A DNA stretch of 64,000 nucleotides from Roseicella sp. DB1501 (GTDB lineage Bacteria > Pseudomonadota > Alphaproteobacteria > Acetobacterales > Acetobacteraceae). Below the pieces are notes generated by a model. It saw nothing but the letters and a program-made list of their open reading frames with translations, was not told the DNA's origin and did no database searches. Below are positions 1 to 7,838 of this stretch, one piece after another; within the stretch, counting starts at the first letter, position 1; each line of letters starts with the position of its first letter. The translations under genes were made by a program, and so were the position numbers. The stretch lies in contig NZ_JABFHG010000008.1 in the NCBI RefSeq assembly GCF_013112485.1, positions 221,986 to 285,985 on the forward strand, in the 5' to 3' direction.

Positions 1-132
1 GCGGAGCAGCCGGGCGGCGCGGCCGGGATCGCCCGGCCAGAGGTCGCGGAAGGAGCGCGCCGGCGCCTCCGGCACGCGGACCGGCTTCAGCCCGGCGATG
101 AAGCGGCGGGTGCCGCGAATCAGGTCACGCAT
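1..132 (-). CDS. Heparinase II/III-family protein, N-terminus only
   Basis: The first 44 codons of a minus-strand gene run off the left edge. It begins MRDLIRGTRRF and continues with KPVRVPEAPARSFRDLWPG. This short basic start followed by a 'LWPGDPGRAARLL' stretch resembles the N-terminus of alphaproteobacterial heparinase II/III-like lyases, which often sit directly downstream of rpe. The gene starts 22 bp after the rpe stop on the same strand, so the two probably share a transcript. No catalytic residues are visible, so the family call rests on the N-terminus and the context alone. Confidence 0.5.
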   Translation of the reverse strand, partial: MRDLIRGTRRFIAGLKPVRVPEAPARSFRDLWPGDPGRAARLLR

Positions 133-153
133 CGGCAGCCCCCGCCAGCCGCA

Positions 154-828
154 TCAGGCAGCACTCCGGATATCCGCAATTGCCCGCGCATAATCGGCGG
201 CGCCGAAGACGGCGGTGCCGGCGACGAGCACATCCGCGCCGGCCTCCACGCAGCGCCCGGCGGTCCGCGCCGTCACGCCGCCATCGACCTGCAGCGCGAT
301 CAGCTGGCCGCCGCGGGCGACATGCGCATCGATCATCCGCCGCAGGGTGGCGATCTTGCCGAGCTGGCTGTCGAGGAAGGACTGGCCGCCGAAGCCCGGA
401 TTGACCGACATCACCAGGATCAGGTCGCAGAGATCGAGGACGTTCTCCGCCGCCGAGACCGGCGTCGCCGGGTTCAGCACCAGCCCGGCCTGCTTGCCGA
501 GGCCGCGGATGGTCTGCAGCGTCCGGTGCAGGTGCGGTCCCGCCTCGGGATGCACGCTGATGAGGTCGGCGCCCGCCTCGGCGAAGGCGACGAGATAGGG
601 ATCGGCCGGGGCGATCATCAGATGGACGTCGAAGGGGATGTCGACCTGCCCGCGCAGCGCCTTCACCACCACCGGCCCGAAGCTGATATTCGGCACAAAA
701 TGGCCGTCCATGATGTCGAGATGCAGCCAGTCCGCCCCGGCCGCGGCCACGGCCCGCGCCTCCTCGCCGAGGCGGGCGAAGTCGGCGGCAAGCAGGGAGG
801 GCGCGATGCGGATCGGACGGGAGGGCAT
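154..828 (-). CDS. rpe: Ribulose-phosphate 3-epimerase
   Basis: A complete 224-residue TIM-barrel protein, the usual length for Rpe. It interconverts ribulose 5-phosphate and xylulose 5-phosphate in the cytosolic pentose phosphate pathway. Family signatures are all present: [10 protein letters not shown] at the N-terminus (Ser proton path), [12 protein letters not shown] with the metal-binding His and catalytic Asp, [14 protein letters not shown] in the phosphate-binding region, and VDGGV with the second catalytic Asp. The ATG at 828 gives the canonical N-terminus. It is followed on the same strand by the heparinase-like gene. Confidence 0.96.
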   Translation of the reverse strand: MPSRPIRIAPSLLAADFARLGEEARAVAAAGADWLHLDIMDGHFVPNISFGPVVVKALRGQVDIPFDVHLMIAPADPYLVAFAEAGADLISVHPEAGPHLHRTLQTIRGLGKQAGLVLNPATPVSAAENVLDLCDLILVMSVNPGFGGQSFLDSQLGKIATLRRMIDAHVARGGQLIALQVDGGVTARTAGRCVEAGADVLVAGTAVFGAADYARAIADIRSAA

Positions 829-999
829 TGCAACAGCTTCTAGCGGCGGCGCCAGAGGCCGGGCAAGGCACGGCGGCCAGGCATCGGCCCCCCGGCGATG
901 CCGGAAGCGTGAGGTTCCGCCGGCTTCCGCCGGCCGGCCTCGGGCCCGGGGTCCCTCTTCCCGGGGCGCCCATGCCGGCGCGGCGCCGTCGCGGGGCGC

Positions 1000-1728
1000 T
1001 CAAAAATAGGCTGGGGCCTCGGCGCGGATGCGCTCGATATCGGCGAAGGTGCCGGAGAGATGGCGCCGCAGATGCCGCTCCGCCGCCGCCGGCTCGCCGG
1101 CGATGATCGCATCCGCGAGGGCCGCATGGTCGGCGACGATCTGGTCCGCTTTGCCCGGGCTCGGCAGATGCAGCCGACGCAGCCGGTCGAGATGGCCGCT
1201 GCGGCTGCGGATGAGATCGCGCAGGCGCGGCACCCCGGCGGCGCCGTAGAGCAGGCCGTGGAAGGCCTCGTCGGCCTCGGCGAAGCCCGCCTGCTCGTCC
1301 TGCAGGCGCAGCTCCTTCAGCCGGGCCACCTCGGCGCGCAGCCCGCCGGCCAGCACCGGGGAGGGCGCGGCGGCGAGGCGGCGGACGATCTCGACCTCCA
1401 GAGCGAGGCGCAGGAAATTCGCTTCCCGCGCGCTGGCCATGTCGATCTTCGCCACCCGCGTCGCCGAATGCGGGACGACGTCGATCAGCCCCTCCTCCTG
1501 CAGCCGCAGCAGGGCCTCGCGCACCGGGGTCTGGCTGACGCCAAGCCGGGCGGCGAGGGCCGTCCGGGAGAGGACGGTCCCGGGCGGCAGGGCCAGGGTG
1601 ATCACCGCCGCGCGCAGGCGCTCATAGGCGATCTCGGCCGCCGAGCGGCGCGGCGCGAGCGGCGCGATGGCCGGAAATCCGGCATCGGCGGAGGCGAGAT
1701 CGGTCGCGGTCATGGAAGTCGAGGGCAT
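1000..1728 (-). CDS. GntR-family regulator with FCD effector domain
   Basis: A 242-residue regulator: a winged-helix GntR domain (around residues 25-90, with AYERLRAAVI and SRTALAARLGVSQTPVREALLRL) followed by an all-helical FCD domain (EAxFLRLALEVEIVRRLA, then the metal/ligand-binding His positions in DEAFHGLLY and DHAALADAI). FCD regulators usually bind a sugar acid or other carboxylate and repress the divergent catabolic operon. Here the divergent operon encodes a TTT receptor, a sugar-acid dehydratase and an RraA protein. The ATG at 1728 is preferred. A TTG extension to 1752 and an ATG at 1713 are alternatives, and none has a strong Shine-Dalgarno. A long imperfect palindrome lies just upstream. 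Confidence 0.88.
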   Translation of the reverse strand: MPSTSMTATDLASADAGFPAIAPLAPRRSAAEIAYERLRAAVITLALPPGTVLSRTALAARLGVSQTPVREALLRLQEEGLIDVVPHSATRVAKIDMASAREANFLRLALEVEIVRRLAAAPSPVLAGGLRAEVARLKELRLQDEQAGFAEADEAFHGLLYGAAGVPRLRDLIRSRSGHLDRLRRLHLPSPGKADQIVADHAALADAIIAGEPAAAERHLRRHLSGTFADIERIRAEAPAYF

Positions 1729-1756
1729 ACCAGACGCAGCCCCAACAGCCAATATC

Positions 1757-1794
1757 TTGCCGGATGTCTGAAATCTGATATATGGGATCTCAGA
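1757..1794 (+). promoter_or_regulatory. Promoter and candidate GntR operator of the sugar-acid operon
   Basis: Positions 1767-1794 form a 28-bp imperfect palindrome with outer arms TCTGA/TCAGA, inner ATC/GAT and centre ATATAT; about 22 of 28 positions are symmetric. A sigma70-like pair, TTGCCG at 1757-1762 and TATATG at 1779-1784 (16-bp spacer), reads toward the TTT receptor, and its -10 lies in the palindrome centre. This geometry fits repression by the divergent FCD-GntR protein. The assignment is inferred from symmetry and position. Confidence 0.6.
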
Positions 1795-1830
1795 GAAGAT
1801 AGGGCCGGCTCCCGGCCTCGGAGGAAACCC

Positions 1831-2814
1831 ATGCCGCTACCGACCCGCCGCGTCGCCCTCGCCGCGCTCGCCGCCCTTCCCCTCTGCGCCCCCGCCGGTC
1901 CCGCTGCCCGGGCCCAGCCGGCCTGGCCGAGCCAGCCGGTCCGGCTGATCGTCCCCTTCTCGGCCGGCGTCTCCGACACCATCGCCCGGCTGGTGAGCAC
2001 CGAGATGAGCAAGTCGCTCGGCCAGCCCATCGTGGTCGAGAACAAGGCCGGCGCCGGCGGCAATATCGGCTCCGAGGCCTGCGCCCGGGCGGTGCCGGAT
2101 GGCTACACGCTCTGCCTCGGCACCATCAGCAGCCATGCCATCAACCCGGCGATCACGCCGAAGATGCCCTATGACGCGGCGCGCGACTTCGCGCCCATCA
2201 CCCAGCTCGCGGCGCAGCCCAACGCCATCGCCGTCGCCAACGACTTCCCGCCGAAGAGCATCGCCGAGCTCATCGCCTTCCTGAAGAAGAAGCCCGGCGA
2301 CACCGCCTTCGGCACCTCGGGCGTCGGCACCTCGGTGCATCTCGCCGGGGCGCTCTTCATGCAGATGACCGGCACGCAGATCGAGCATGTGCCCTATCGC
2401 GGCAGCGGCCAGGTGACGACGGCGCTGATGACGGGCGAGCTGCCCATGGCCTTCGACAATCTCTCCTCGGTCCTGCCCTTCGCGCGGGAAGGCAAGTTCC
2501 GCATCCTCGGCGTCACCACCCCGCAACGCAGCCCGGCGGCGCCCGACATCCCGGCGGTCGCCGAGACCGTGCCGGGCTTCGAGAGCCTTTCCTGGCACGG
2601 GTTCTTCGCACCCGCGAAGGTGCCGCCGGCGATCATCGCCCGGCTGCACAGGGAGGCGGTGGCGGCGCTGGCCAGCCCCGGCGTCGCGGCCCGCTTCCAG
2701 GAGCTCGGCATCACCCCGGTCGGCAACACGCCGGAGGAATTCGGCCGCTTCGTCGCCAGCGAGACCGCTCGCTGGGGCGAGGTCGCCCGCCGGGCGAAGA
2801 TCCAGCTCGACTGA
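1831..2814 (+). CDS. Tripartite tricarboxylate transporter (TTT/Bug) substrate-binding protein
   Basis: A 327-residue periplasmic receptor. The signal peptide occupies about residues 1-28 (twin Arg TRR, hydrophobic Ala/Leu core, cleavage near ARAQP). The Bug fold follows, with WPSQPVRLIVPFSAG, IVVENKAGAGGNIGSE and PDGYTL near the N-terminus, then AFGTSGVGTSVHLAG and HVPYRGSGQ lining the ligand site. An SD-like GAGGAAA precedes the ATG at 1831. It is the first gene of the operon and lacks TctA/TctB membrane partners nearby, as is common for this expanded family. From its neighbours the ligand is probably a sugar acid or related carboxylate, which is inference. Confidence 0.92.
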   Translation: MPLPTRRVALAALAALPLCAPAGPAARAQPAWPSQPVRLIVPFSAGVSDTIARLVSTEMSKSLGQPIVVENKAGAGGNIGSEACARAVPDGYTLCLGTISSHAINPAITPKMPYDAARDFAPITQLAAQPNAIAVANDFPPKSIAELIAFLKKKPGDTAFGTSGVGTSVHLAGALFMQMTGTQIEHVPYRGSGQVTTALMTGELPMAFDNLSSVLPFAREGKFRILGVTTPQRSPAAPDIPAVAETVPGFESLSWHGFFAPAKVPPAIIARLHREAVAALASPGVAARFQELGITPVGNTPEEFGRFVASETARWGEVARRAKIQLD

Positions 2815-2920
2815 CCCGGCGCGGCCCCCGCGACGCCGCCCGGGCCCTGCGTTAGACAAAGGTGCCGACCCGCCGGAAGGCCGGCGTTCCCCCCGTGATC
2901 GCCTGACAGGACATGTCCCG

Positions 2921-4666
2921 ATGACCAAGCTCCCGCCCCGCAAGCAGGCCGCCGATCTGCGTTCCGCCCGCTGGTTCGGCCCGGCCGATCTCCGCAGCTT
3001 CGGCCACCGCTCCCGCGCCATGCAGATGGGCTACGCGCCGGAGGAGTGGCAGGGCAAGCCGGTAATCGCCATCGTCAACACCTGGTCCGACCTCAACCCC
3101 TGCCACACGCATCTGCGACAGCGGGCCGAGGACGTGAAGCGCGGCATCCTGATGGCCGGCGGCTTCCCGGTGGAGCTGCCCGCGATCAGCGTCTCGGAGA
3201 GCTACGTCAAGCCGACGACGATGATGTACCGCAACATGCTGGCCATGGAGACGGAGGAGCTGCTGCGCTCCCACCCCGTCGACGGCGCGGTGCTGATGGG
3301 CGGCTGCGACAAGACCACGCCCGGCCTGCTGCTGGGCGCGACCAGCATGAACATCCCGGCGATCTTCGTGCCCGCAGGGCCGATGCTGCGGGGCAACTGG
3401 CAGGGCAAGGTGCTCGGCTCCGGCTCCGACAGCTGGAAGTACTGGGACGAGCTGCGGGCGGGCAAGATCACCGAGCAGGACTGGCTCGGCGTCGAGGCGG
3501 GCATCGCCCGCAGCCATGGCACCTGCATGACCATGGGCACCGCCTCCACCATGACCGCGATCGCCGAGGCGGTCGGCATGGTGCTGCCGGGCGGTTCCTC
3601 CGTCCCCGCCGCCGATGCCGGGCACATCCGCCTCTGCTCCGAGAGCGGCCGGCGCATCGTCGAGATGGTCTGGGAGGACCTGACGCCGCAGCGCATCCAG
3701 ACCCGCGAGGCCTTCGGGAATGCCATCGCCGTCGCCATGGCCATGGGCTGCTCGACCAACGCCATCATCCACCTGATCGCCATGGCGCGCCGCGCCGGCC
3801 AGGATATCGGCCTCGACGATTTCGAGCGCTACAGCCGCAAGGTCCCGGTCATCGGCAATGTCCGCCCCTCGGGCGACAAGTACCTGATGGAGGACTTCTT
3901 CTATGCCGGCGGCATCCGGGCGCTGATGGGCCGGATCGCGCCGCATCTGCACCTCGGCTGCGTCACCTGCACCGGCCGCACGGTGGCCGAGAACATCGAG
4001 GGCGCACGGGTCTACAACGACGACGTCATCCGCAGCCTCGACAACCCGATCTATGGCGAGGGTTCGCTCGCCGTGCTGAAGGGCAACCTCGCCCCCGATG
4101 GCTGCGTCATCAAGCCGGCGGCGATGGACCAGAAATTCCTGAAGCATTCCGGCCCGGCCTTCGTCTTCGACGACTACCCCGCGATGAAGAAGGCGGTGGA
4201 GGACGAGAGCTTCCCCTTCACGCCCGACAGCGTGCTGGTGCTGCGCAATGCCGGGCCGCGGGGCGGGCCGGGCATGCCGGAATGGGGCATGCTGCCGATG
4301 CCGAAGAAGCTGCTGAAGATGGGCCTGCGCGACATGCTGCGGCTCTCCGACGCCCGCATGTCCGGCACCTCCTACGGTGCCTGCGTGCTGCACGTGGCGC
4401 CCGAGAGCTATGTCGGCGGGCCGCTGGCGCTGCTGAAGACCGGCGACATCGTCAGCGTCGACGTCGATGCCCGCTCCATCCGCATGGAGGTGAGCGAGGA
4501 GGAGCTGGCGCGGCGCCGCGCCGAATGGGTGCCGCCGCCGGTGCGCTTCGAGCGCGGCTATGGCTGGATGTTCACCAAGCACATCCAGCAGGCCAACGAG
4601 GGCTGCGACTTCGACTTCCTGCGCACCGATTTCGGCGCCCCCGTCGCCGAGCCGGTCATCTACTGA
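2921..4666 (+). CDS. IlvD/Edd-family sugar-acid dehydratase, L-arabonate dehydratase type
   Basis: A 581-residue protein that matches the length of pentonate/arabonate dehydratases, slightly longer than classic IlvD. Visible cluster and active-site residues are Cys61 (NPCHTH), Cys129 and the carbamylatable Lys131 (GGCDKTTPG), and Cys202 (HGTCMTMGTAST), the three Cys expected for the [2Fe-2S] cluster. The C-terminal SDARMSGTSYG is also typical; its Ser is thought to be the catalytic base. The reaction would be removal of water from a sugar acid to give a 2-keto-3-deoxy acid. The cluster setting (GntR-FCD, TTT receptors, RraA) supports sugar-acid use over branched-chain amino-acid synthesis. 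The exact substrate cannot be read from the sequence. Confidence 0.88.
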   Translation: MTKLPPRKQAADLRSARWFGPADLRSFGHRSRAMQMGYAPEEWQGKPVIAIVNTWSDLNPCHTHLRQRAEDVKRGILMAGGFPVELPAISVSESYVKPTTMMYRNMLAMETEELLRSHPVDGAVLMGGCDKTTPGLLLGATSMNIPAIFVPAGPMLRGNWQGKVLGSGSDSWKYWDELRAGKITEQDWLGVEAGIARSHGTCMTMGTASTMTAIAEAVGMVLPGGSSVPAADAGHIRLCSESGRRIVEMVWEDLTPQRIQTREAFGNAIAVAMAMGCSTNAIIHLIAMARRAGQDIGLDDFERYSRKVPVIGNVRPSGDKYLMEDFFYAGGIRALMGRIAPHLHLGCVTCTGRTVAENIEGARVYNDDVIRSLDNPIYGEGSLAVLKGNLAPDGCVIKPAAMDQKFLKHSGPAFVFDDYPAMKKAVEDESFPFTPDSVLVLRNAGPRGGPGMPEWGMLPMPKKLLKMGLRDMLRLSDARMSGTSYGACVLHVAPESYVGGPLALLKTGDIVSVDVDARSIRMEVSEEELARRRAEWVPPPVRFERGYGWMFTKHIQQANEGCDFDFLRTDFGAPVAEPVIY

Positions 4667-4691
4667 GCCATCTGCAAGGAGAGGATACGCC

Positions 4692-5408
4692 ATGGCCCTC
4701 AGCCCCGAGACCCGCGACAAGCTCAGGCGGGTCAGCACCGCGACCCTCGCCACCGCGCTCTACAAGCGCGGGCTGCGCGGCCAGATGATCCAGGGCGTGC
4801 TGCCGCTGCACCGCCCGGCCGAGAGCATGGTGGGCGAGGCCTTCACCGTCCGCTACATCCCGGCACGCGAGGACCTGAACGGGCTCGAGGTATTCCGCGA
4901 CCCGACGCATCCGCAGCGCAAGGCGATCGAGGAATGCCCACCCGGCGCGGTGATGGTCTTCGACAGCCGCAAGGATGCCCGCGCCGCCTCGGCCGGCGGC
5001 ATCCTGGTGGGACGGCTGAAGGCGCGCGGCGCCGCTGGCGTCGTCACCGATGGCGGCTTCCGCGACAGCGCGGAGATCGCGACCCTCGGCATTCCGGCCT
5101 TCCACCAGCGTCCCTCGGCACCGACCAACCTGACCCTGAACCAGGCGATCGGCATCAACGAGCCGATCGCCTGCGGCGACGCGCCGGTCTTCCCGGGCGA
5201 CGTGCTGGTGGGCGATGCCGATGGCGTCATCGTGCTGCCCGCGCATCTCGCCGATGAGCTCGCGGCCGAGGCGACCGAGATGACCGCCTACGAGGATTTC
5301 GTCACCGAGAAGGTGGCCGAGGGACGCAGCATCCGCGGCCTCTACCCGGCGACCGATCCGAAGAGTCTCGAGGAATTCGCCGCCTGGCGGAAGGCCAAGG
5401 GTCGCTGA
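4692..5408 (+). CDS. RraA-family protein (HMG/CHA aldolase-like or oxaloacetate decarboxylase-like)
   Basis: A 238-residue RraA-like protein starting at the ATG at 4692, 25 bp after the dehydratase stop and preceded by AAGGAGAGG. Core motifs are ISxSYV-independent TATLATALYKRGL, GEAFTVRY, GGILVGRLKARGAAGVVTDGGFRD (with the Gly-rich loop, Arg and Asp used for divalent metal and pyruvate enolate binding) and GDADGVIVLP. Relatives act as class II pyruvate aldolases or oxaloacetate decarboxylases. The fusion-free size and position after a dehydratase suggest cleavage of a 2-keto acid made by the preceding enzyme. This is not the RNase E regulator, whose genomic context differs. Confidence 0.82.
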   Translation: MALSPETRDKLRRVSTATLATALYKRGLRGQMIQGVLPLHRPAESMVGEAFTVRYIPAREDLNGLEVFRDPTHPQRKAIEECPPGAVMVFDSRKDARAASAGGILVGRLKARGAAGVVTDGGFRDSAEIATLGIPAFHQRPSAPTNLTLNQAIGINEPIACGDAPVFPGDVLVGDADGVIVLPAHLADELAAEATEMTAYEDFVTEKVAEGRSIRGLYPATDPKSLEEFAAWRKAKGR

Positions 5409-5418
5409 GGCGAACCGG

Positions 5419-5440
5419 GGCCGGCGGGCCTTCGCCGGCC
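5419..5440 (+). other. GC-rich hairpin between rraA-like and TTT receptor genes
   Basis: A perfect 8-bp stem (GGCCGGCG/CGCCGGCC) encloses a 6-nt loop with no following T tract. It may modulate transcript processing within the operon or be a weak terminator. Confidence 0.3.
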
Positions 5441-5482
5441 GGTCCCGGCCCGCATCCTGTCGTTGAGGGAGAACACCGGGAC

Positions 5483-6457
5483 ATGCATCGCCGCAGCCTG
5501 TTCGGAGCCGCCGCCCTGCTCGCCATGCCAGCGCTGCGCGCCCGCGCGCAGGAGGACTGGCCGTCGCGCACCGTGACCATCATCGTGCCCTTCGCCGCCG
5601 GCAGCTCCTCCGACATCATCGCCCGCGCCATCGCGCAGTCGCTGCAGCAGAGCAGCGGCAAGCCCTTCGTGGTCGAGAACCGCCCGGGCGCGACCGGCGA
5701 GGTGGGTGCGCGGCAGGTGATCCGCTCGGCGCCGGACGGCACCACCCTGCTGCACGCCCCGATCAGCACCTGGGCGATCAACGTCGCGCTGCGGCCCAAT
5801 CTCGGCTACGACCCGGTGACGCAGCTCGCCCGCGTCACCCAGACCGTGCGCACGCCGAACGTGCTGGTGGTGAACCCGCAGAAGGTGCCGGCCAAGGACC
5901 TGAAGGAGCTGATCGCCTGGCTGCGGGCGCAGAAGGGCAAGGCCGCCTATTCCACCAGCGGCGTCGGCTCCTCCGACCACCTGACCATGGAGATGTTCAA
6001 GCAGGCGACGGGGACGGACATCACCCATATCCCCTATTCCGGCGGCGCGCCGGCGACGACCAGCCTGATCGCCGGCGACACCCAGCTCTCCTTCCAGAAT
6101 CTCGGCTCCATCATCGGCCAGATCCAGGACGGGCGGGTGCGGCCGCTGCTGATCACCGCCGAGGCGCGCAGCCCGCTGCTGCCCGCCGTGCCGACCGCGG
6201 CGGAGGCGGGGCTCGCCGATTTCGTGGTCTATTCCTGGCAAGGCTTCGGCGGCCCGGCCACGCTGCCGCCGCCGCTGCTGCAACGCATCCACGACGCCGT
6301 CGCCGGGGCGCTGCGCAGCGAGGCGGTGACGGGCAAGCTGGCCGAGATGGGCTTCGAGGTGGTGGCGAACAGCCCGGAGGAATTCGCCGCCTTTCAGGGA
6401 AGGGAGATCACCCGCTGGCGGCATGTGGTGCAGGTCGGCAACATCACGCCGGACTGA
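5483..6457 (+). CDS. TTT/Bug-family substrate-binding protein, second copy
   Basis: A 324-residue periplasmic receptor with a signal peptide (MHRRSLFGAAALLAMPALRARA, cleavage before QEDWPSR). It shows the family blocks VTIIVPFAAGSSSDIIAR, FVVENRPGATGEVGAR, APDGTTLL, AYSTSGVGSSDHLTME and HIPYSGGAP. It is clearly diverged from the receptor at 1831, so the two probably bind different ligands. It lies 74 bp after the RraA gene with GAGGGAGAA upstream and is likely the last gene of the sugar-acid operon. No membrane components of a TTT system are in the window. Confidence 0.92.
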   Translation: MHRRSLFGAAALLAMPALRARAQEDWPSRTVTIIVPFAAGSSSDIIARAIAQSLQQSSGKPFVVENRPGATGEVGARQVIRSAPDGTTLLHAPISTWAINVALRPNLGYDPVTQLARVTQTVRTPNVLVVNPQKVPAKDLKELIAWLRAQKGKAAYSTSGVGSSDHLTMEMFKQATGTDITHIPYSGGAPATTSLIAGDTQLSFQNLGSIIGQIQDGRVRPLLITAEARSPLLPAVPTAAEAGLADFVVYSWQGFGGPATLPPPLLQRIHDAVAGALRSEAVTGKLAEMGFEVVANSPEEFAAFQGREITRWRHVVQVGNITPD

Positions 6458-6460
6458 GGC

Positions 6461-6489
6461 CCCCCGGCGCCAGGGACCCTAGCCGGGGG
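6461..6489. terminator. Hairpin between convergent genes
   Basis: CCCCCGGC at 6461-6468 pairs perfectly with GCCGGGGG at 6482-6489 across a 13-nt loop. It sits between the convergent TTT receptor and purU stops, so it could serve both strands. There is no T run, so terminator function is tentative. Confidence 0.4.
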
Positions 6490-6492
6490 ATC

Positions 6493-7353
6493 CTAGCTGA
6501 ATACCACCGTCTTGCTGCCGTTCAGGATCACCCGGCTCTCCAGCACCCAGCGCAGCGCCCGCGACAGCACCCGCCGCTCGATGTCGCGGCCGTTGCGCAC
6601 CAGGTCGTCCGGGCTGTCGCGATGCGTCACCCGCTCAACGTCCTGCTCGATGATCGGCCCCTCGTCGAGATCGGCGGTCACGTAATGCGCCGTGGCGCCG
6701 ATCAGCTTCACCCCCCGGGCATGCGCCTGGTGATAGGGCCGGGCGCCCTTGAAGCCGGGCAGGAAGGAATGGTGGATGTTGATGCAGCGCCCGACAAGCT
6801 TCGCCGCCAGCCCGTCCGAGAGCACTTGCATGTAGCGCGCGAGGATGACGAGCTCGCTCCGCGTCTCCTGCACCAGCGCCCAGATCGCCGCCTCCTGCTC
6901 CAGCTTGGTCTGCTTCGTCACCGGCAGGTGATGGAAGGGGATATCGGCGAAGTCGAGATGCGCGAAGGTCTCTCGCGGGTGGTTGGAGACGATGGCCGAG
7001 GGCACCATCGGCAGTTCGCCGATCCGCCAGCGATAGAGGATATCGGCCAGGCAATGGTCGAATTTCGAGACCAGCAGCATCACCCGCGGCTTGTCCGCCA
7101 GGTCGCGCAGGGCCCAGCGCATGGCGAAGCGCTCGGCGATGGGCGCCAGCCCGGCCCGCAGCGCCGCCTCGTCCGGCACGCCCCGCGGATGGTCGAAGAC
7201 GATCCGGGCGAAGAAGCGCGTCGTCTCGGCATCGTCGTATTGCTGCGCCTCGGCGATGTTCGCGCCGGCCTCGAACAGGAAGGTCGAGACCGCGGCGACG
7301 ATGCCGGGGCGGTTCGGGCAGGAGAGCGTCAGGACGTGCCGGATCGCCGACAT
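6493..7353 (-). CDS. purU: Formyltetrahydrofolate deformylase
   Basis: A 286-residue protein of normal PurU length. Residues 1-85 form an ACT domain ([18 protein letters not shown]). The catalytic formyltransferase-like domain carries [48 protein letters not shown] (catalytic Asn/His) and [19 protein letters not shown] (catalytic Asp). It hydrolyses 10-formyl-THF to THF and formate, balancing the one-carbon pool. It is preceded 15 bp upstream by the DUF3297 gene on the same strand. Confidence 0.96.
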   Translation of the reverse strand: MSAIRHVLTLSCPNRPGIVAAVSTFLFEAGANIAEAQQYDDAETTRFFARIVFDHPRGVPDEAALRAGLAPIAERFAMRWALRDLADKPRVMLLVSKFDHCLADILYRWRIGELPMVPSAIVSNHPRETFAHLDFADIPFHHLPVTKQTKLEQEAAIWALVQETRSELVILARYMQVLSDGLAAKLVGRCINIHHSFLPGFKGARPYHQAHARGVKLIGATAHYVTADLDEGPIIEQDVERVTHRDSPDDLVRNGRDIERRVLSRALRWVLESRVILNGSKTVVFS

Positions 7354-7368
7354 GGTCGGGCCTCCCGC

Positions 7369-7620
7369 TCAGGCCTCGGGAGGGGCGTCGCGGAGATAGG
7401 GCTCGACCGTGCCCTGCAGCTTCATCGTCATTGGCCGGCCGCGCCGGTCCGTCGTCTTGCCGACCGAGAGCCGCACCCAGCCCTCGGAGACGCAGTATTC
7501 CTCGACATTGGTTTTCTCGACGCCCTTGAAGCGGATGCCGACGCCCCGCTGCAGCAGCGCCTCGTCGTAGTAGGGGCTGGCGGGATCGGTGGAGAGGCGG
7601 TCGGGCAGGGTCTCGGTCAT
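7369..7620 (-). CDS. DUF3297 family protein
   Basis: An 83-residue conserved small protein. Recognisable features of DUF3297 are the [15 protein letters not shown] start, a central [18 protein letters not shown] block and [21 protein letters not shown]. It has no signal peptide or membrane segment. Family function is unknown. It is probably transcribed with purU, whose start lies 15 bp downstream. Confidence 0.85.
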   Translation of the reverse strand: MTETLPDRLSTDPASPYYDEALLQRGVGIRFKGVEKTNVEEYCVSEGWVRLSVGKTTDRRGRPMTMKLQGTVEPYLRDAPPEA

Positions 7621-7739
7621 GGCGGCAACTCACGCTTCGGGCGCGGAGCAGGGCCGCGCGACACCCGGTCCTAACCAGCCGCGGCGCGTCTGCCAATCCG
7701 CCCATTGGTCCTTTCGTCCGACAGGCGCAACGAGTGCCG

Positions 7740-7759
7740 CTGCCGCCCAACGGCGGCAG
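7740..7759 (+). other. Perfect hairpin in the katE leader
   Basis: CTGCCGCC and GGCGGCAG form an 8-bp stem around a CAAC loop, about 80 bp upstream of the catalase ATG. It could be a leader structure or the end of an upstream transcript. No T tract follows. Confidence 0.3.
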
Positions 7760-7838
7760 CCTTGCCGCGTTGTCGCCGCGAGCGGCCCGGCCCGGTCTCG
7801 CGACCGGGGCCGGTGGACGCTGCCAGGAGATTTGTTCC

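Noticed and set aside
125..1003. 292-residue minus-strand frame overlapping rpe
   Set aside because: Arg/Gly-rich shadow frame of rpe with no domain.
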